Assembly (NCBI RefSeq): GCF_014199935.1
Contig: NZ_JACHOP010000024.1
Span: 1 to 64,000 of the forward strand
From: Methylorubrum rhodinum
Lineage (GTDB): Bacteria; Pseudomonadota; Alphaproteobacteria; Rhizobiales; Beijerinckiaceae
Direction: 5' to 3'
DNA: 64,000 bases
Shown here piece after piece: positions 19,695 to 28,655 of this stretch (its first letter is position 1; each line of letters starts with the position of its first letter). The notes under the pieces are model-generated. The model made no database searches. It was given only the letters and a program-made list of their open reading frames with translations, and was not told the origin of the DNA. Made by a program: the position numbers and the translations under genes.

Positions 19695-22600
19695 TCACCG
19701 CGCGTCGATCATCTCCTTGATGCGCGCGGCGAGCGTCTCCATCACGAACGGCTTGGTGATGACCGCCATGCCGGGCTCCAGATGGCCGTTGCCGACGACG
19801 GCGTTCTCGGCGTAGCCGGTGATGAACAGCACCCGCAGGCCCGGCCGCAGGACACGGCCGGCATCGGCCACCTGCCGCCCGTTCATGCCGCCGGGCAGCC
19901 CGACATCGGTGACCAGCAGGTCGATCCGCACGTCCGATTGCAGCACCTTGAGGCCCGCCGGCCCGTCCGCCGCCTCGACGGCGGTGTAGCCGAGATCCTG
20001 CAGCACCTCGGTGACGAGCATGCGCACCGTCGGCTCGTCGTCGACGATCAGCACGGTCTCCCCCTGCTCGGCGCGCGGCGCGGCGGTCAGCTCCGGCAGG
20101 CGCTCGTCCTCGGCGGCGCCGTAGTGGCGCGGTAGGTAGAGGCACATCGTCGTGCCCTGGCCGACCTCCGAATAGATCCGCACCTGCCCGCCCGACTGGC
20201 GCACGAAGCCGTAGATCATCGAGAGGCCGAGGCCCGTGCCCTGGCCGAGCGGCTTCGTGGTGAAGAACGGGTCGAAGGCCTTGGCGATCACATCCGGGCT
20301 CATGCCGGTGCCGGTGTCCGTGACGCACAGCGAGAGGTACTGCCCCGGCTCCAGGTCGCGCTCGCGGGCGGCGTGGGCGTCGAGCCACTTGTTGGCGGTC
20401 TCGATGGTGATGCGCCCGTTGCCCGGTATGGCGTCGCGGGCGTTGATGCAGAGGTTCAGCAACGCGTTCTCGAGCTGGCCCGGATCGATCAAGGTCGCCC
20501 AGAGCCCGCCCGCCGTCACCACCTCCAGGGTGATCGAGGGGCCGATGGTGCGCCGGATCAGTTCCTCCATGCCGGCGACCAGCCGGTTCACGTCGGTCGG
20601 CTTCGGGTCGAGCGTCTGGCGGCGGGAGAAGGCGAGCAGCCGGTGGGTCAGGGCGGCGGCGCGCTTGGCGGCGCCCTGTGCGGCGTTGACGTAGCGGTCG
20701 ATCTCGCCGAGCCGCCCCTGCGCGAGGCGCGTCTGCAACAGTTCGAGCGAGCCGGTGATGCCGGTGAGCAGGTTGTTGAAGTCGTGTGCCAGCCCGCCGG
20801 TGAGTTGGCCCACCGCCTCCATCTTCTGCGATTGGCGCAGCGCCTCTTCCGTCCGCATCAGCTCGGCGGTGCGCTCGGCGACCTGCTGTTCGAGGCTGGC
20901 GTTGAAGGCCTCCAGCTGCGCCTTGGCGCGCAGCTCCGCCTCGATGTTGCGCGCCTCGATCACGGTGCCGACGGCCTTGCCGCGCTCGTCGCGGATCGGG
21001 CTCGCCGTGAAGGCGACGGGATAGAACGAGCCGTCGCGGTGGACGAAGATCTCCTGGCCCTGCTCCTGGTTGTTCTCCGGGAAGGCCTGGTCGATCGGGC
21101 ATTCGTGCAGCGGGTAGGGGCTGCCGTCGGGCCGGGTGTGGTGGACGACGTCGTGCAGGGGCCGGCCTTGCGTCTCCTCCAGGGCGTAGCCGGTCAGCCG
21201 CTCGGCGGCGCGGTTCATGTAGGCGCAGTGCTGCTGCTCATCCATCATGAAGACGGCCTGGGTCGCGTTGTCGAGCACGGCGTCGAGCCGGCGCGTGGTC
21301 TCCACGAGGCGCGCCTCGGTGCGCTTGCGCTCGGTGATGTCGACCGCCGTGCCGAGCACGCGCACGCAGCGCCCCTGCGGGTCGAACACGCCGCGCCCCT
21401 TGGCGGCGACCCAGCGGATCAGCCCGTCTTCCCGGCCGATCGTGCGGTACTCGACGTCGTAGAGGGCGCGCCGGACCGGGTCGGTCGCGGCGGCGAAGGC
21501 GGCGCCGGCCGCCGCGCGGTCCTCCGGGTGGAGCCCGGCATGGAAGTCGGCCATCGAGACCGGCACGTCGGGGGAGATGCCGAACATTGCCTTGACCCGC
21601 GCCGGCCAGAACAGGGAATCGGCGATCGGATCGACATCCCACAGGCCGACCTCGGCGTTTTCGGTGGCGAGCCGCACCCGCTCCTCGCCCTCGGCGAGCG
21701 CGATCTCGGCGGCGCGGCGCTCGTGGATGTCGACGACCGAGCCGACATAGCCGAGATAGGTCCCGTCGGCGGCGAAGCGCGGGCTCGCCGAGTCGATCGC
21801 CCAGCGGTAGCCGCCATCGGCGTGGCGCAGGCGGTATTCGAGCCGAAAACCCTCGTGCCGGGCGTTGGCCGCCAGAAAGGTCTCGCCGGACCAGCCGCGG
21901 TCGTCGGGATGGACCGCGTCGAGCCAGCCGAAGCCGAGCGCTTGTGCCTCGACCTGCCCGGTGAACTCGTACCAGCGCCGGTTGAGGTAGAGGCAGGCGC
22001 CCGCGGCGTCCGTCACCCACATCATGACGGGCGCATCGTCCGCCATGGTGCGGAAGCGCGCCTCGCTCTCGGCCAGCGCCGCGTTGCCCTGGACCCGCTC
22101 GGTGACGTCGGAGCCCTCGACGAACACGCCGGTGACGGCACCGGTCGCGTCCCGCATCGGCTGGTAGACGAAATCGAGGTAGCGCTGCTCCGGCTGGCCG
22201 CCGGGCGCGCGCAGGATGGTGAGCGGCGCAGTGTGCGCGCTGTAGCCCTGCCCGCTGCGAAACACTTCGTCGAGAAGCTCGAAAAATCCCTGGCCCTCGA
22301 TCTCCGGCAGGGCCTCGCGCACCGACTTCCCCACCACGTCGCGGTGGGCGACGAGCTGGCGATAGGCCGGGTTGGCGAATTCGAACACGTGGCCGGGCCC
22401 GGACAGCACCGCGACGAAGCTCGGCGACTGCTCGAACAGCCGGTGCAGCCGCTCGCGCTCGGCCGCCATCTGCCGGCCGGACTTCACCGCGGAGGTGGTC
22501 TCGGCGCAGGCGCAGAACATGCCGGCGACCCGCCCGTCTTCGTCCCGCACGGGGGTGTAGCCGAAGGAGAAATGCGTCTCCTCCGGATAGCCGTTGCGGT

Positions 22601-22952
22601 GCATGACGAAGGCGATGTCGTCCATATGGGTCGCCTCGCCGGCATAGGCGCGCGACAGGATCGGCTCCACCTGATCCCAGATGTCGTGCCACAGCGCGTC
22701 GAAGGCGCGCCCCATCGCGTAGGGATGACGGGCGCCGCACATCGCGGCGTAGCCGTCGTTGTAGAGGGTGGTGTGGGCCTCGCCCCAGACGATCAGCATC
22801 GGCTGGTGCGAGGCCAGCATCACGCCCACCAGCGTCTTGAGCGGGGCGGGCCAGCTCTCGGAAGGCCCGAGCGGGGTCGCGGCCCAGTCGAGCCCACGCA
22901 TCAGCGCCCCGGACGCGCCGCCGCCCGCGAGGAAGGCGGGGGCCTCACCCAC
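19695..22952 (-). CDS. Hybrid sensor histidine kinase with multiple PAS domains and a receiver
   Basis: This is a soluble-looking 1085-residue hybrid kinase. Four to five PAS/PAC units fill residues 1-690, with linkers such as DITERKRTE and the N-terminal GPSESWPAPLKTLVG segment. A HisKA-type helix then carries H723 in VGQLTGGLAHDFNNLLTG, followed by a HATPase with N829 (ENALLNLCINARDAI) and the G-boxes DTGTGMSPD and GTGLGLSM. A C-terminal receiver (about 965-1080) has DD near 970, phospho-acceptor D1016 (LLVTD) and K1067. There is no transmembrane segment, so it probably senses a cytoplasmic cue such as redox state, light or oxygen. No LOV cysteine motif is seen. No partner regulator is adjacent. 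Confidence 0.93.
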   Translation of the reverse strand: MGEAPAFLAGGGASGALMRGLDWAATPLGPSESWPAPLKTLVGVMLASHQPMLIVWGEAHTTLYNDGYAAMCGARHPYAMGRAFDALWHDIWDQVEPILSRAYAGEATHMDDIAFVMHRNGYPEETHFSFGYTPVRDEDGRVAGMFCACAETTSAVKSGRQMAAERERLHRLFEQSPSFVAVLSGPGHVFEFANPAYRQLVAHRDVVGKSVREALPEIEGQGFFELLDEVFRSGQGYSAHTAPLTILRAPGGQPEQRYLDFVYQPMRDATGAVTGVFVEGSDVTERVQGNAALAESEARFRTMADDAPVMMWVTDAAGACLYLNRRWYEFTGQVEAQALGFGWLDAVHPDDRGWSGETFLAANARHEGFRLEYRLRHADGGYRWAIDSASPRFAADGTYLGYVGSVVDIHERRAAEIALAEGEERVRLATENAEVGLWDVDPIADSLFWPARVKAMFGISPDVPVSMADFHAGLHPEDRAAAGAAFAAATDPVRRALYDVEYRTIGREDGLIRWVAAKGRGVFDPQGRCVRVLGTAVDITERKRTEARLVETTRRLDAVLDNATQAVFMMDEQQHCAYMNRAAERLTGYALEETQGRPLHDVVHHTRPDGSPYPLHECPIDQAFPENNQEQGQEIFVHRDGSFYPVAFTASPIRDERGKAVGTVIEARNIEAELRAKAQLEAFNASLEQQVAERTAELMRTEEALRQSQKMEAVGQLTGGLAHDFNNLLTGITGSLELLQTRLAQGRLGEIDRYVNAAQGAAKRAAALTHRLLAFSRRQTLDPKPTDVNRLVAGMEELIRRTIGPSITLEVVTAGGLWATLIDPGQLENALLNLCINARDAIPGNGRITIETANKWLDAHAARERDLEPGQYLSLCVTDTGTGMSPDVIAKAFDPFFTTKPLGQGTGLGLSMIYGFVRQSGGQVRIYSEVGQGTTMCLYLPRHYGAAEDERLPELTAAPRAEQGETVLIVDDEPTVRMLVTEVLQDLGYTAVEAADGPAGLKVLQSDVRIDLLVTDVGLPGGMNGRQVADAGRVLRPGLRVLFITGYAENAVVGNGHLEPGMAVITKPFVMETLAARIKEMIDAR

Positions 22953-23249
22953 GGCGAGGGACCCGGCGGTGGGGCGCCGGGGCGGCGCTGGCGAGCGAGG
23001 GGACGGCGGGGAAAGCGGACAACGGGACGGGTTTGCCTGGGGCGGGGGCTGGCGGGGACGAGCTTGACGGCGCGCTCGGGGTCTTCAACGCACGAGGAGG
23101 GCCGCCGTGCCCTGCTCCGCGCGCATGTTTTGCTGCCCCTCGCCCCTGCCTCGCCGATCGGGTTGCACGGGGGAAGGGACCGGCGCGGTTCGGCTTGCGC
23201 GCCGCCGCCGGAGCGCCCAGCATCGGCCCGCCTTCGCCCGGAGCCCCGC

Positions 23250-23846
23250 TTGGACCCGCTGCCCCCGTTCTACGACGACCTCGCCGCCTTCCGCGCGGAG
23301 GCGTGGCGGCGGCTGGCCGAGGGGGCGGTGACGGGCCGCAGCCCGTTCCACCTGCCGGCGCTCGCCACCGTCGACGAAGCGGGGCGCCCGCGGCTGCGCA
23401 CGGTGGTGCTGCGCGACGCCGACGGCGAGACCGGCACCCTGCGCTTCCACTGCGACGCCCGCTCGGACAAGGCCCGCGCGATCGCCGCCGGCTCGGGGGT
23501 GGCGCTCCACATCTACGATGCGGGGGCCAAGCTGCAGGTGCGGATCGAGGGCAGCGCGCGGCTGCATCGGGACGACGCGGTGGCGCAGGCCGCCTGGGCC
23601 GGCGCGCGGGCGATGAGCCGGGTCTGCTACGGCATCGACCCGGCCCCCGGCACGCCGCTTACGGAGGGCGGCGCCTACGCCCTGCCGGACGAGGACCCGC
23701 AGGCCCGGATCGGCCGCGAGAACTTCTGCGCGGTGGTGGTGCGGGCCGAGCGCCTCGACCTGCTCTACCTCGACCGCCGCGGGCACCGCCGGGCGGTTTT
23801 TTCGCAGGAGGGGGAGGGATGGCGAGGGGCGTGGGTGGCGCCTTAA
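23250..23846 (+). CDS. Pyridoxamine 5'-phosphate oxidase family protein
   Basis: The 198-residue FMN-binding split-barrel protein resembles PNPOx and related flavin oxidases. It has FHLPALATVDEAGRPRLRTV at the start of the barrel and the FMN-phosphate contact segment RSDKARAIAA. It is shorter than PdxH and lacks its C-terminal dimerisation region, so it may be a related flavoprotein and not the vitamin B6 enzyme. The only suitable start is TTG at 23250. Its TAA stop shares a TTAA with the stop of the convergent metC-like gene, a 4-nt tail-to-tail overlap. Confidence 0.75.
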   Translation: MDPLPPFYDDLAAFRAEAWRRLAEGAVTGRSPFHLPALATVDEAGRPRLRTVVLRDADGETGTLRFHCDARSDKARAIAAGSGVALHIYDAGAKLQVRIEGSARLHRDDAVAQAAWAGARAMSRVCYGIDPAPGTPLTEGGAYALPDEDPQARIGRENFCAVVVRAERLDLLYLDRRGHRRAVFSQEGEGWRGAWVAP

Positions 23847-25030
23847 CCCACGCCCCGCATCCGCGCGAACCCGGCCTCCAGATCGGCCTTCAGATCCGCC
23901 ATGTCCTCCAGGCCGATATGGAAGCGCAGGCACGGCCCGCCCGGCTGCCAGCGCGTCGCCGTGCGGTAGAGGGTCGGGTCGAAGGGGATGACGAGACTCT
24001 CGAAGCCGCCCCAGGAGAAGCCCATCCCGAACAGCTCCAGCCCGTCGAGGAAAGCGGCGAGCGCCTCTTCCGGGACGGGTTTGAGGATCACGCCGAACAG
24101 GCCCGAGGCGCCGGAAAAATCGCGCTTCCAGAGGGCGTGGCCGGGATCGTCCGGCAGGCCCGGATGGAGTACCCGCAGCACCTCGGGCCGACCTTGAAAC
24201 CACTGGGCCATGTCGAGCCCGCGCGCGCCGTGCTCGCGCAGGCGCAGGCCCATGGTCCGCAACCCTCTGAGTCCCAAGAAGATGTCTTCGGGGCCGGGGC
24301 AGTTGGCGAAGTGCTCGTAGGTGCGCTTGAGTGCCGGATAATGCTTGGCGTTGGCCGAGACGAGACCGAGCAGCAGATCCGAGCCGCCGCTGAGATACTT
24401 GGTGCCGGCCTCCACCGCGAGATCGACGCCGCGCTCGTGCGGCGGGAACAGAAGCGGCGTCGCCCAGGTGTTGTCCATCACCACCGTGCCGCCGCGGGCG
24501 TGCATGGCGTCCGCGATGGCCGGCACGTCCTGCATCTCGAAGGTCTGCGAGCCCGGCGCCTCGACCAGCACGGCCCGCGTGTCGTCGCGCATCAGCGCCG
24601 CGATGCCGGCGCCGACCAGGGGATCGTAATACTCGACCTCGACGCCGTAGCGCTTGAGCACGCCGTCGCAGAAGATGCGGGTCGGGCGGTAGGCGGAATC
24701 GGTCACGAGCAGGTGGTCGCCCGCGCTGACGCAGGACATCAGTGCCAGCGTCAGGGCCGAGAGGCCCGACGGCGCCAGCACCGTGCCGGCCGCGCCCGCG
24801 ACGTCGGTCCAGGCTTCGCACAGGGCGTCCATCGTCGGCGTGCCCGACGTGCCGTAATTGTAGCGGCCGCGGCGGTGCTTGATGTCATCGTAGGTCGGAT
24901 AGAGGACCGTCGATCCGCGATAGATCGGCGTGTTGACGAAGCCGTGCTGCTCGGACGGATCGCGCCCGGCGAGCACGAGGCGGGTGTCGGCCCCGAAGCG
25001 GGCGCGGTCTTGGGGCGGGGACTTGGTCAT
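23843..25030 (-). CDS. metC: Cystathionine beta-lyase (Cys/Met metabolism PLP enzyme)
   Basis: The 395-residue fold-type I PLP enzyme would cleave cystathionine to homocysteine, pyruvate and ammonia in methionine synthesis. The N-terminal segment NTPIYRGSTVLYPTY and the RYNYGTSGTPTMDAL segment are typical of proteobacterial MetC. The PLP lysine is near residue 210 in GTKYLSGGSDLLLG, and the ending LRFHIGLEDMADLKADL is a family hallmark. ATG 25030 is the natural start. It is transcribed in the same direction as the Shedu-like pair upstream, separated by about 70 bp. Confidence 0.92.
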   Translation of the reverse strand: MTKSPPQDRARFGADTRLVLAGRDPSEQHGFVNTPIYRGSTVLYPTYDDIKHRRGRYNYGTSGTPTMDALCEAWTDVAGAAGTVLAPSGLSALTLALMSCVSAGDHLLVTDSAYRPTRIFCDGVLKRYGVEVEYYDPLVGAGIAALMRDDTRAVLVEAPGSQTFEMQDVPAIADAMHARGGTVVMDNTWATPLLFPPHERGVDLAVEAGTKYLSGGSDLLLGLVSANAKHYPALKRTYEHFANCPGPEDIFLGLRGLRTMGLRLREHGARGLDMAQWFQGRPEVLRVLHPGLPDDPGHALWKRDFSGASGLFGVILKPVPEEALAAFLDGLELFGMGFSWGGFESLVIPFDPTLYRTATRWQPGGPCLRFHIGLEDMADLKADLEAGFARMRGVG

Positions 25031-25101
25031 GGGCCTCGGGGCGGGCGAGAGAGCGGGGTTGATGCCCTTTCAGCCTTGCCCGGTGGGGAGCGTCAAGCGC
25101 G

Positions 25102-25707
25102 TCACCAGCGGATCGAGTCCAGGTTGTCACTCATCGCCCGCACCATGCCGTCGTAGGTGAAGAACCGCACCGTCACGCCGTTGAGCGCCAGACGCGATCG
25201 CCGGAAATCGAACCGGCGCTCCTCGATGCTGCCCGGCGCCGGATCGCGTCCGCAGATCACGATGTAGCTGTCATCGACGACCTTCCCGCCGAAGGCATTG
25301 GTGAAGGCGGTGTCGTGGGGATGGTCATGCTTGGCCCAGCCCCAATCGACGACCTGCCCGAAGCCGTGCTCGATCTGACGCGACCAGTGGCGGTAGTGCC
25401 GGGTGCCGCCGCTGAACAGGCTCGTCGCCTCGCCCCCCTCGAACTCGATCAGGACGAAGCTGCGGGCGCCGTTGTTGCCGATGGCGAGGTCGGCCCGGAA
25501 CAGGCCCTTCACGCCGAATTCGAACTGGATCAGGTTCGGCGTCGGCACGAAGCCGTAGGCCAGGAGGCAGGCCATGTGCGGGCGGGCGCGGATTTCCGCC
25601 AGAACCGCCCGCTCCTTGAACGAGACGTGGGCGGCCAGCCAGTCCTTGAACGTGGCCAGTTCGCGCTCCGCCCGTCGCGGATCGAAGGCAATCCGCCCGA
25701 GCGGCAA
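25102..25707 (-). CDS. DUF4263 (Shedu/SduA-like) nuclease-domain protein
   Basis: The 201-residue product consists almost entirely of a DUF4263-like domain, the nuclease domain of the Shedu anti-phage protein SduA. A PD-(D/E)xK-like arrangement is visible: D73 (FRADLAIG), E88 and E90 (FVLIEFEGGEATSLF), then Q111 and Q118 in an HWSRQIEHGFGQVVDW helix. This EFE branch has Glu where a Lys is usual. The tail DSYIVICGRDP and RFFTYDGM is also family-like. A variable N-terminal domain of classical Shedu is missing. The gene starts 3 bp after an 80-residue ORF, forming a two-gene unit. Function in defence is inferred only. Confidence 0.72.
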   Translation of the reverse strand: MPLGRIAFDPRRAERELATFKDWLAAHVSFKERAVLAEIRARPHMACLLAYGFVPTPNLIQFEFGVKGLFRADLAIGNNGARSFVLIEFEGGEATSLFSGGTRHYRHWSRQIEHGFGQVVDWGWAKHDHPHDTAFTNAFGGKVVDDSYIVICGRDPAPGSIEERRFDFRRSRLALNGVTVRFFTYDGMVRAMSDNLDSIRW

Positions 25708-25710
25708 GCG

Positions 25711-25953
25711 TCAGAGGCCGGCGCGGTCGACGACGCTGAGGATGCGGGCGCGCCCGTCCTCGGATCGAGTCCAGAGGACGCGCTTGGTCCGCCCGATCCG
25801 GGTCAGCACCCGGTCGTCGGCGACGTGGCGGTGCAGTTCGGGGTGGGCCGCCGGATTGCCGAGCCGGTCAGCCACCTCGGCCTTCTCGCTGTCGCTGAGT
25901 CGGTCGTAACCGGGCTCGGCCTGATAGCTCACATCGATCGATTGCGTGTCCAT
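25711..25953 (-). CDS. Small protein coupled to the Shedu-like gene, unknown function
   Basis: The 80-residue product is charged and soluble. An N-terminal helix (LSDSEKAEVADRLGN) is followed by a strand-rich C-terminus (TRIGRTKRVLWTRSEDGRAR and then ILSVVDR) that distantly recalls RelE/ParE-type beta sheets, though no catalytic set is clear. It is the first gene of a tight pair, its stop lying 3 bp before the Shedu-like start. Such linkage suggests a partner, sensor or antidote for the nuclease-like protein, but nothing in its sequence proves this. Confidence 0.55.
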   Translation of the reverse strand: MDTQSIDVSYQAEPGYDRLSDSEKAEVADRLGNPAAHPELHRHVADDRVLTRIGRTKRVLWTRSEDGRARILSVVDRAGL

Positions 25954-26032
25954 CGCGAACGTCCGGATCGAGACGGCACAACCGTAGCACGCCTCCGCCG
26001 GAAAGCGGAGGCCGCTCCGTGCCCTGGAGGAC

Positions 26033-26206
26033 TCAGCCCTTCTCCCCCTCCGGGTCGTCGGTCGCGGCCTCCTCGTAGGCCTGGAGCCAGGCGGCCCGGT
26101 CCTGCGAGCCTTCCGGGTAGGGGCAGGAATCCGCGCTCTGGCCGTAGAGCCGGGCGTTGCGCCCTTGGATGAAGGGGCTGTCGCTGGCTGTCGCCTGCTC
26201 GTTCAT
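26033..26206 (-). CDS. Rmf/CrpP-like small protein
   Basis: The 57-residue product has the short Rmf/CrpP-type pattern: GRNARLYGQSADSCPYP with a single Cys, then RAAWLQAYEEA. The family includes ribosome modulation factor, which dimerises ribosomes in stationary phase, and CrpP-like proteins. It also contains an acidic tail (DDPEGEKG). ATG 26206 has GGAGCC-like sequence upstream. It stands alone and divergent from the next small gene. The family call is firm; the ribosomal role is inferred. Confidence 0.75.
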   Translation of the reverse strand: MNEQATASDSPFIQGRNARLYGQSADSCPYPEGSQDRAAWLQAYEEAATDDPEGEKG

Positions 26207-26330
26207 GGCGGAGGCTCCGAAATGTCCTGAAAGGGGCCGGCGTGGCGCCCGCCCCAGGCTTCGGTTCGTTAACGGGGGCGGCGCTAGGGTGTTTCCGTTC
26301 CCTGCGTTGTGTCTTCGGGAAGTGTCTCCA

Positions 26331-26615
26331 GTGAGTCTGTCGCGCGTCATCGCCTTCGGGACGATCACCGGCCTCGGCAGCCTGAGCGTCGTCTTCGTCG
26401 CCGCCGACCGCCTCGCCCATCCGGCCATCGCCGCCACGGCGCCGCCGGTGATGGCGCGGGCCGTCCCCGCCCTGCCGGAGCCCGCCACCACCGGCACCGT
26501 CACCCAGGGGCCGGCGGTCGAGCCGCCCAAGGCGCGGGCGATGACCGGCTTCGACACCGAGCGCCTCAACGCCCTGATGCGCGGCGAAACCCTGGTCAGC
26601 GCCAAGAAGCGCTGA
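26331..26615 (+). CDS. Small single-pass or exported protein, unknown function
   Basis: The 94-residue product opens with a hydrophobic segment (about 5-28, VIAFGTITGLGSLSVVFVAA) that would be an uncleaved signal or anchor. A Pro/Ala-rich linker follows, ending with a conserved-looking tail FDTERLNALMRGE. I do not recognise a family. The start used is GTG at 26331; a longer open frame upstream overlaps the divergent Rmf/CrpP-like gene and is not supported. It has normal GC-rich codon use. Confidence 0.55.
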   Translation: MSLSRVIAFGTITGLGSLSVVFVAADRLAHPAIAATAPPVMARAVPALPEPATTGTVTQGPAVEPPKARAMTGFDTERLNALMRGETLVSAKKR

Positions 26616-26814
26616 TTCTGTTGCTTGGGCCTCAAGCGCCGGCGGCTGCGTCCGCGGCCTTAGGCTGCTCGCTCCGCTAGACGCCTCGGCTGGCGCCGAG
26701 GCCGCTGCGCGCGGCGCTCTTCGCGCCGGGCGATACGGAGCTGCCGCGCGACCACGCTGACCAGCGGGTTCGATCAGGCTACAAGCGGCGCCCGCCACCG
26801 CCGGGACGTCACCG

Positions 26815-27669
26815 TTGGGCCTCCTCTACGCGCTCGCCGCCTATCTGAGCTGGGGCCTCGTCGTCCCGGTGCATTTCCGGCTGCTCGCCGGCATCCCCGC
26901 CGAGACGATCCTGGCCCAGCGCATCGCGTGGTCGGCGCTGTTCGTCACCGCATTGATCGCGCTGCTGCGCCGACGGCTGGCCAATCCGTTCCCGCTCAAG
27001 CCCCGCCACGCCCTGCTCGTCGTCTCGGCCGGGCTGATCGCCTTCAACTGGCTGCTCTACCTGCGTGCGGTCGAGACCGGGCACATGCTCGATGCGAGCC
27101 TGGGCTACTACATCAACCCGTTGGTCTCGGTGGCGCTCGGCGCCCTCGTCTTCGGCGAACGCTTGCGCCCGCTCCAGGCGGTGGCAGTCGGGATCGCGGT
27201 GCTCGGGGTCGTCATCGCGGTCGTGATGGCCGGGCGCCTGCCGCTGCTCTCGCTCGGGCTCGCGGTCAGCTTCGCGCTCTACGGGCTGACCCGGAAGATC
27301 GTCGGCGTCGACGGCACGGTCGGCTTCTGCGCCGAGACCTTTTTGCTGCTGCCCGCGGCTTTGGGTTACCTGCTGCTCGCGGCCCCGCCGGTGCCGAGCG
27401 ATGCGCGCACGTGGTCGCTGCTCGCGCTCACCGGCGTGACCACCGCCCTGCCGCTGATCTGGTTCGCGGCGGCGGCCACCCGCCTGACGCTCGCGACGCT
27501 CGGGCTGATGCAGTACCTCGCCCCCACCTGCCTCATGCTGCTCAGCACGCTGGCCTACGGCGAGACCCTGAGCGAGGATCGGATCGTGCTGTTCGCCCTG
27601 ATCTGGATCGCGCTGGTGCTCTACGCCACCGACGCGCTTCGGCAGAACCGCCAAAGGCGCATGCGATGA
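26815..27669 (+). CDS. rarD: EamA-family transporter RarD
   Basis: The 284-residue product has ten predicted membrane helices in two EamA halves and belongs to the RarD branch of the drug/metabolite transporter superfamily. The N-terminus AAYLSWGLVVPVHFRLLAGI, followed by ETILAQRIAWS, is characteristic of RarD, as are NWLLYLRAVETGHMLDASLGYYINPL-type residues. Substrates are not well defined; RarD was named for chloramphenicol sensitivity and is viewed as an exporter. TTG at 26815 is the first start consistent with the family N-terminus. It overlaps the next gene by ATGA. Confidence 0.9.
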   Translation: MGLLYALAAYLSWGLVVPVHFRLLAGIPAETILAQRIAWSALFVTALIALLRRRLANPFPLKPRHALLVVSAGLIAFNWLLYLRAVETGHMLDASLGYYINPLVSVALGALVFGERLRPLQAVAVGIAVLGVVIAVVMAGRLPLLSLGLAVSFALYGLTRKIVGVDGTVGFCAETFLLLPAALGYLLLAAPPVPSDARTWSLLALTGVTTALPLIWFAAAATRLTLATLGLMQYLAPTCLMLLSTLAYGETLSEDRIVLFALIWIALVLYATDALRQNRQRRMR

Positions 27670-28646
27670 CCCGGCTCAACCGCATCACCGACATTTCGGG
27701 AATCCGCGTCGGCCACGCCGAGGACGAGCGGGTGGCGAGCGGCGTCACCGCCTTGGTCTTCGATTCCCCCTTCGTCACCGCGGTCGATGTCCGCGGCGGC
27801 GGGCCCGGCACGCGGGAGACCGACCTGCTCGACCCCGCCGCGACCGTGCCCGCCGTCGACGGGCTGGTGCTGTCGGGCGGCTCGGCCTTCGGGCTCGATG
27901 CCGCGGCGGGTGCCGTGGCGTGGCTCGCCGGGCAGGGCCGGGGCTTTCCGGTCGGCGACGTGCGGGTGCCGATCGTGCCGGGCGCGATCCTGTTCGATCT
28001 CCTCAACGGCGGCGACAAGCACTGGGGCCGCTTCCCGCCCTATCGCGACCTTGGTTACGCGGCGGCGGAGAGTGCCCGCGACGGCGCCTTCGCGCTGGGC
28101 TCGGTCGGGGCGGGCTACGGGGCGCGCACCGCCAACCTCAAGGGCGGCCTCGGCTCGGCCTCTTCCGAAGTGGTCGGCCTCGACGGCGTGCAGGTCGGCG
28201 CCTTGGTCGCCGTCAACGCCTTCGGCCGGGTGACGATGGGGCGGGGGCCGCATTTCTGGGCCGCGCCGTTCGAGCGGGACGGCGAATTCGGCGGCCTCGG
28301 GCTACCTGCCCCGCTGCCGCCGGACCTCCTGACATGGCCGCGGGAGACCCCGCCGGGGGCGAGCACGACGCTCGCGGTCGTTGCCACCGATGCGGCGCTC
28401 ACCAAGGCGCAGGCCAAGCGCCTCGCCATGGCCGCCCATGACGGGTTGGCCCGCGCCATCCACCCGGTCCACACCCCGCTCGACGGCGACATGGTGTTCG
28501 CGGTCTCGACCGGACGCCGACCGGTCGCCGACATGGCCCGCCTTGCGTCGGCCGCCGCCGACACCCTGGCCCGCGCCGTGGCGATCGGCGTCTACGAAGC
28601 AACGCGCCTGCCGAGCCTCGACCTCCCGGCTTGGCGCGAGCTGTAG
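27666..28646 (+). CDS. P1 family (DmpA/S58-type) peptidase
   Basis: The 326-residue product is an N-terminal-nucleophile hydrolase related to DmpA aminopeptidase and NylC. It begins with the family signature NRITDISGIRVGHAEDER, contains VDVRGGGPGTRETDLLDP and LSGGSAFGLDAAAG, and has the autoprocessing region VGAGYGARTANLKGGLGSAS. The serine in GLGSAS would become the new N-terminal nucleophile after self-cleavage. Its ATG overlaps the rarD stop, so it is translated from the rarD message. It probably acts on N-terminal residues of small peptides or amides in the cytoplasm. Confidence 0.85.
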   Translation: MTRLNRITDISGIRVGHAEDERVASGVTALVFDSPFVTAVDVRGGGPGTRETDLLDPAATVPAVDGLVLSGGSAFGLDAAAGAVAWLAGQGRGFPVGDVRVPIVPGAILFDLLNGGDKHWGRFPPYRDLGYAAAESARDGAFALGSVGAGYGARTANLKGGLGSASSEVVGLDGVQVGALVAVNAFGRVTMGRGPHFWAAPFERDGEFGGLGLPAPLPPDLLTWPRETPPGASTTLAVVATDAALTKAQAKRLAMAAHDGLARAIHPVHTPLDGDMVFAVSTGRRPVADMARLASAAADTLARAVAIGVYEATRLPSLDLPAWREL

Positions 28647-28655
28647 TCCGGGATC

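Noticed and set aside
20373..23249. Upstream extension of the FMN oxidase-like gene across the hybrid kinase region
   Set aside because: The extension is antisense to the kinase and has no homology; the split-barrel domain begins near 23250.
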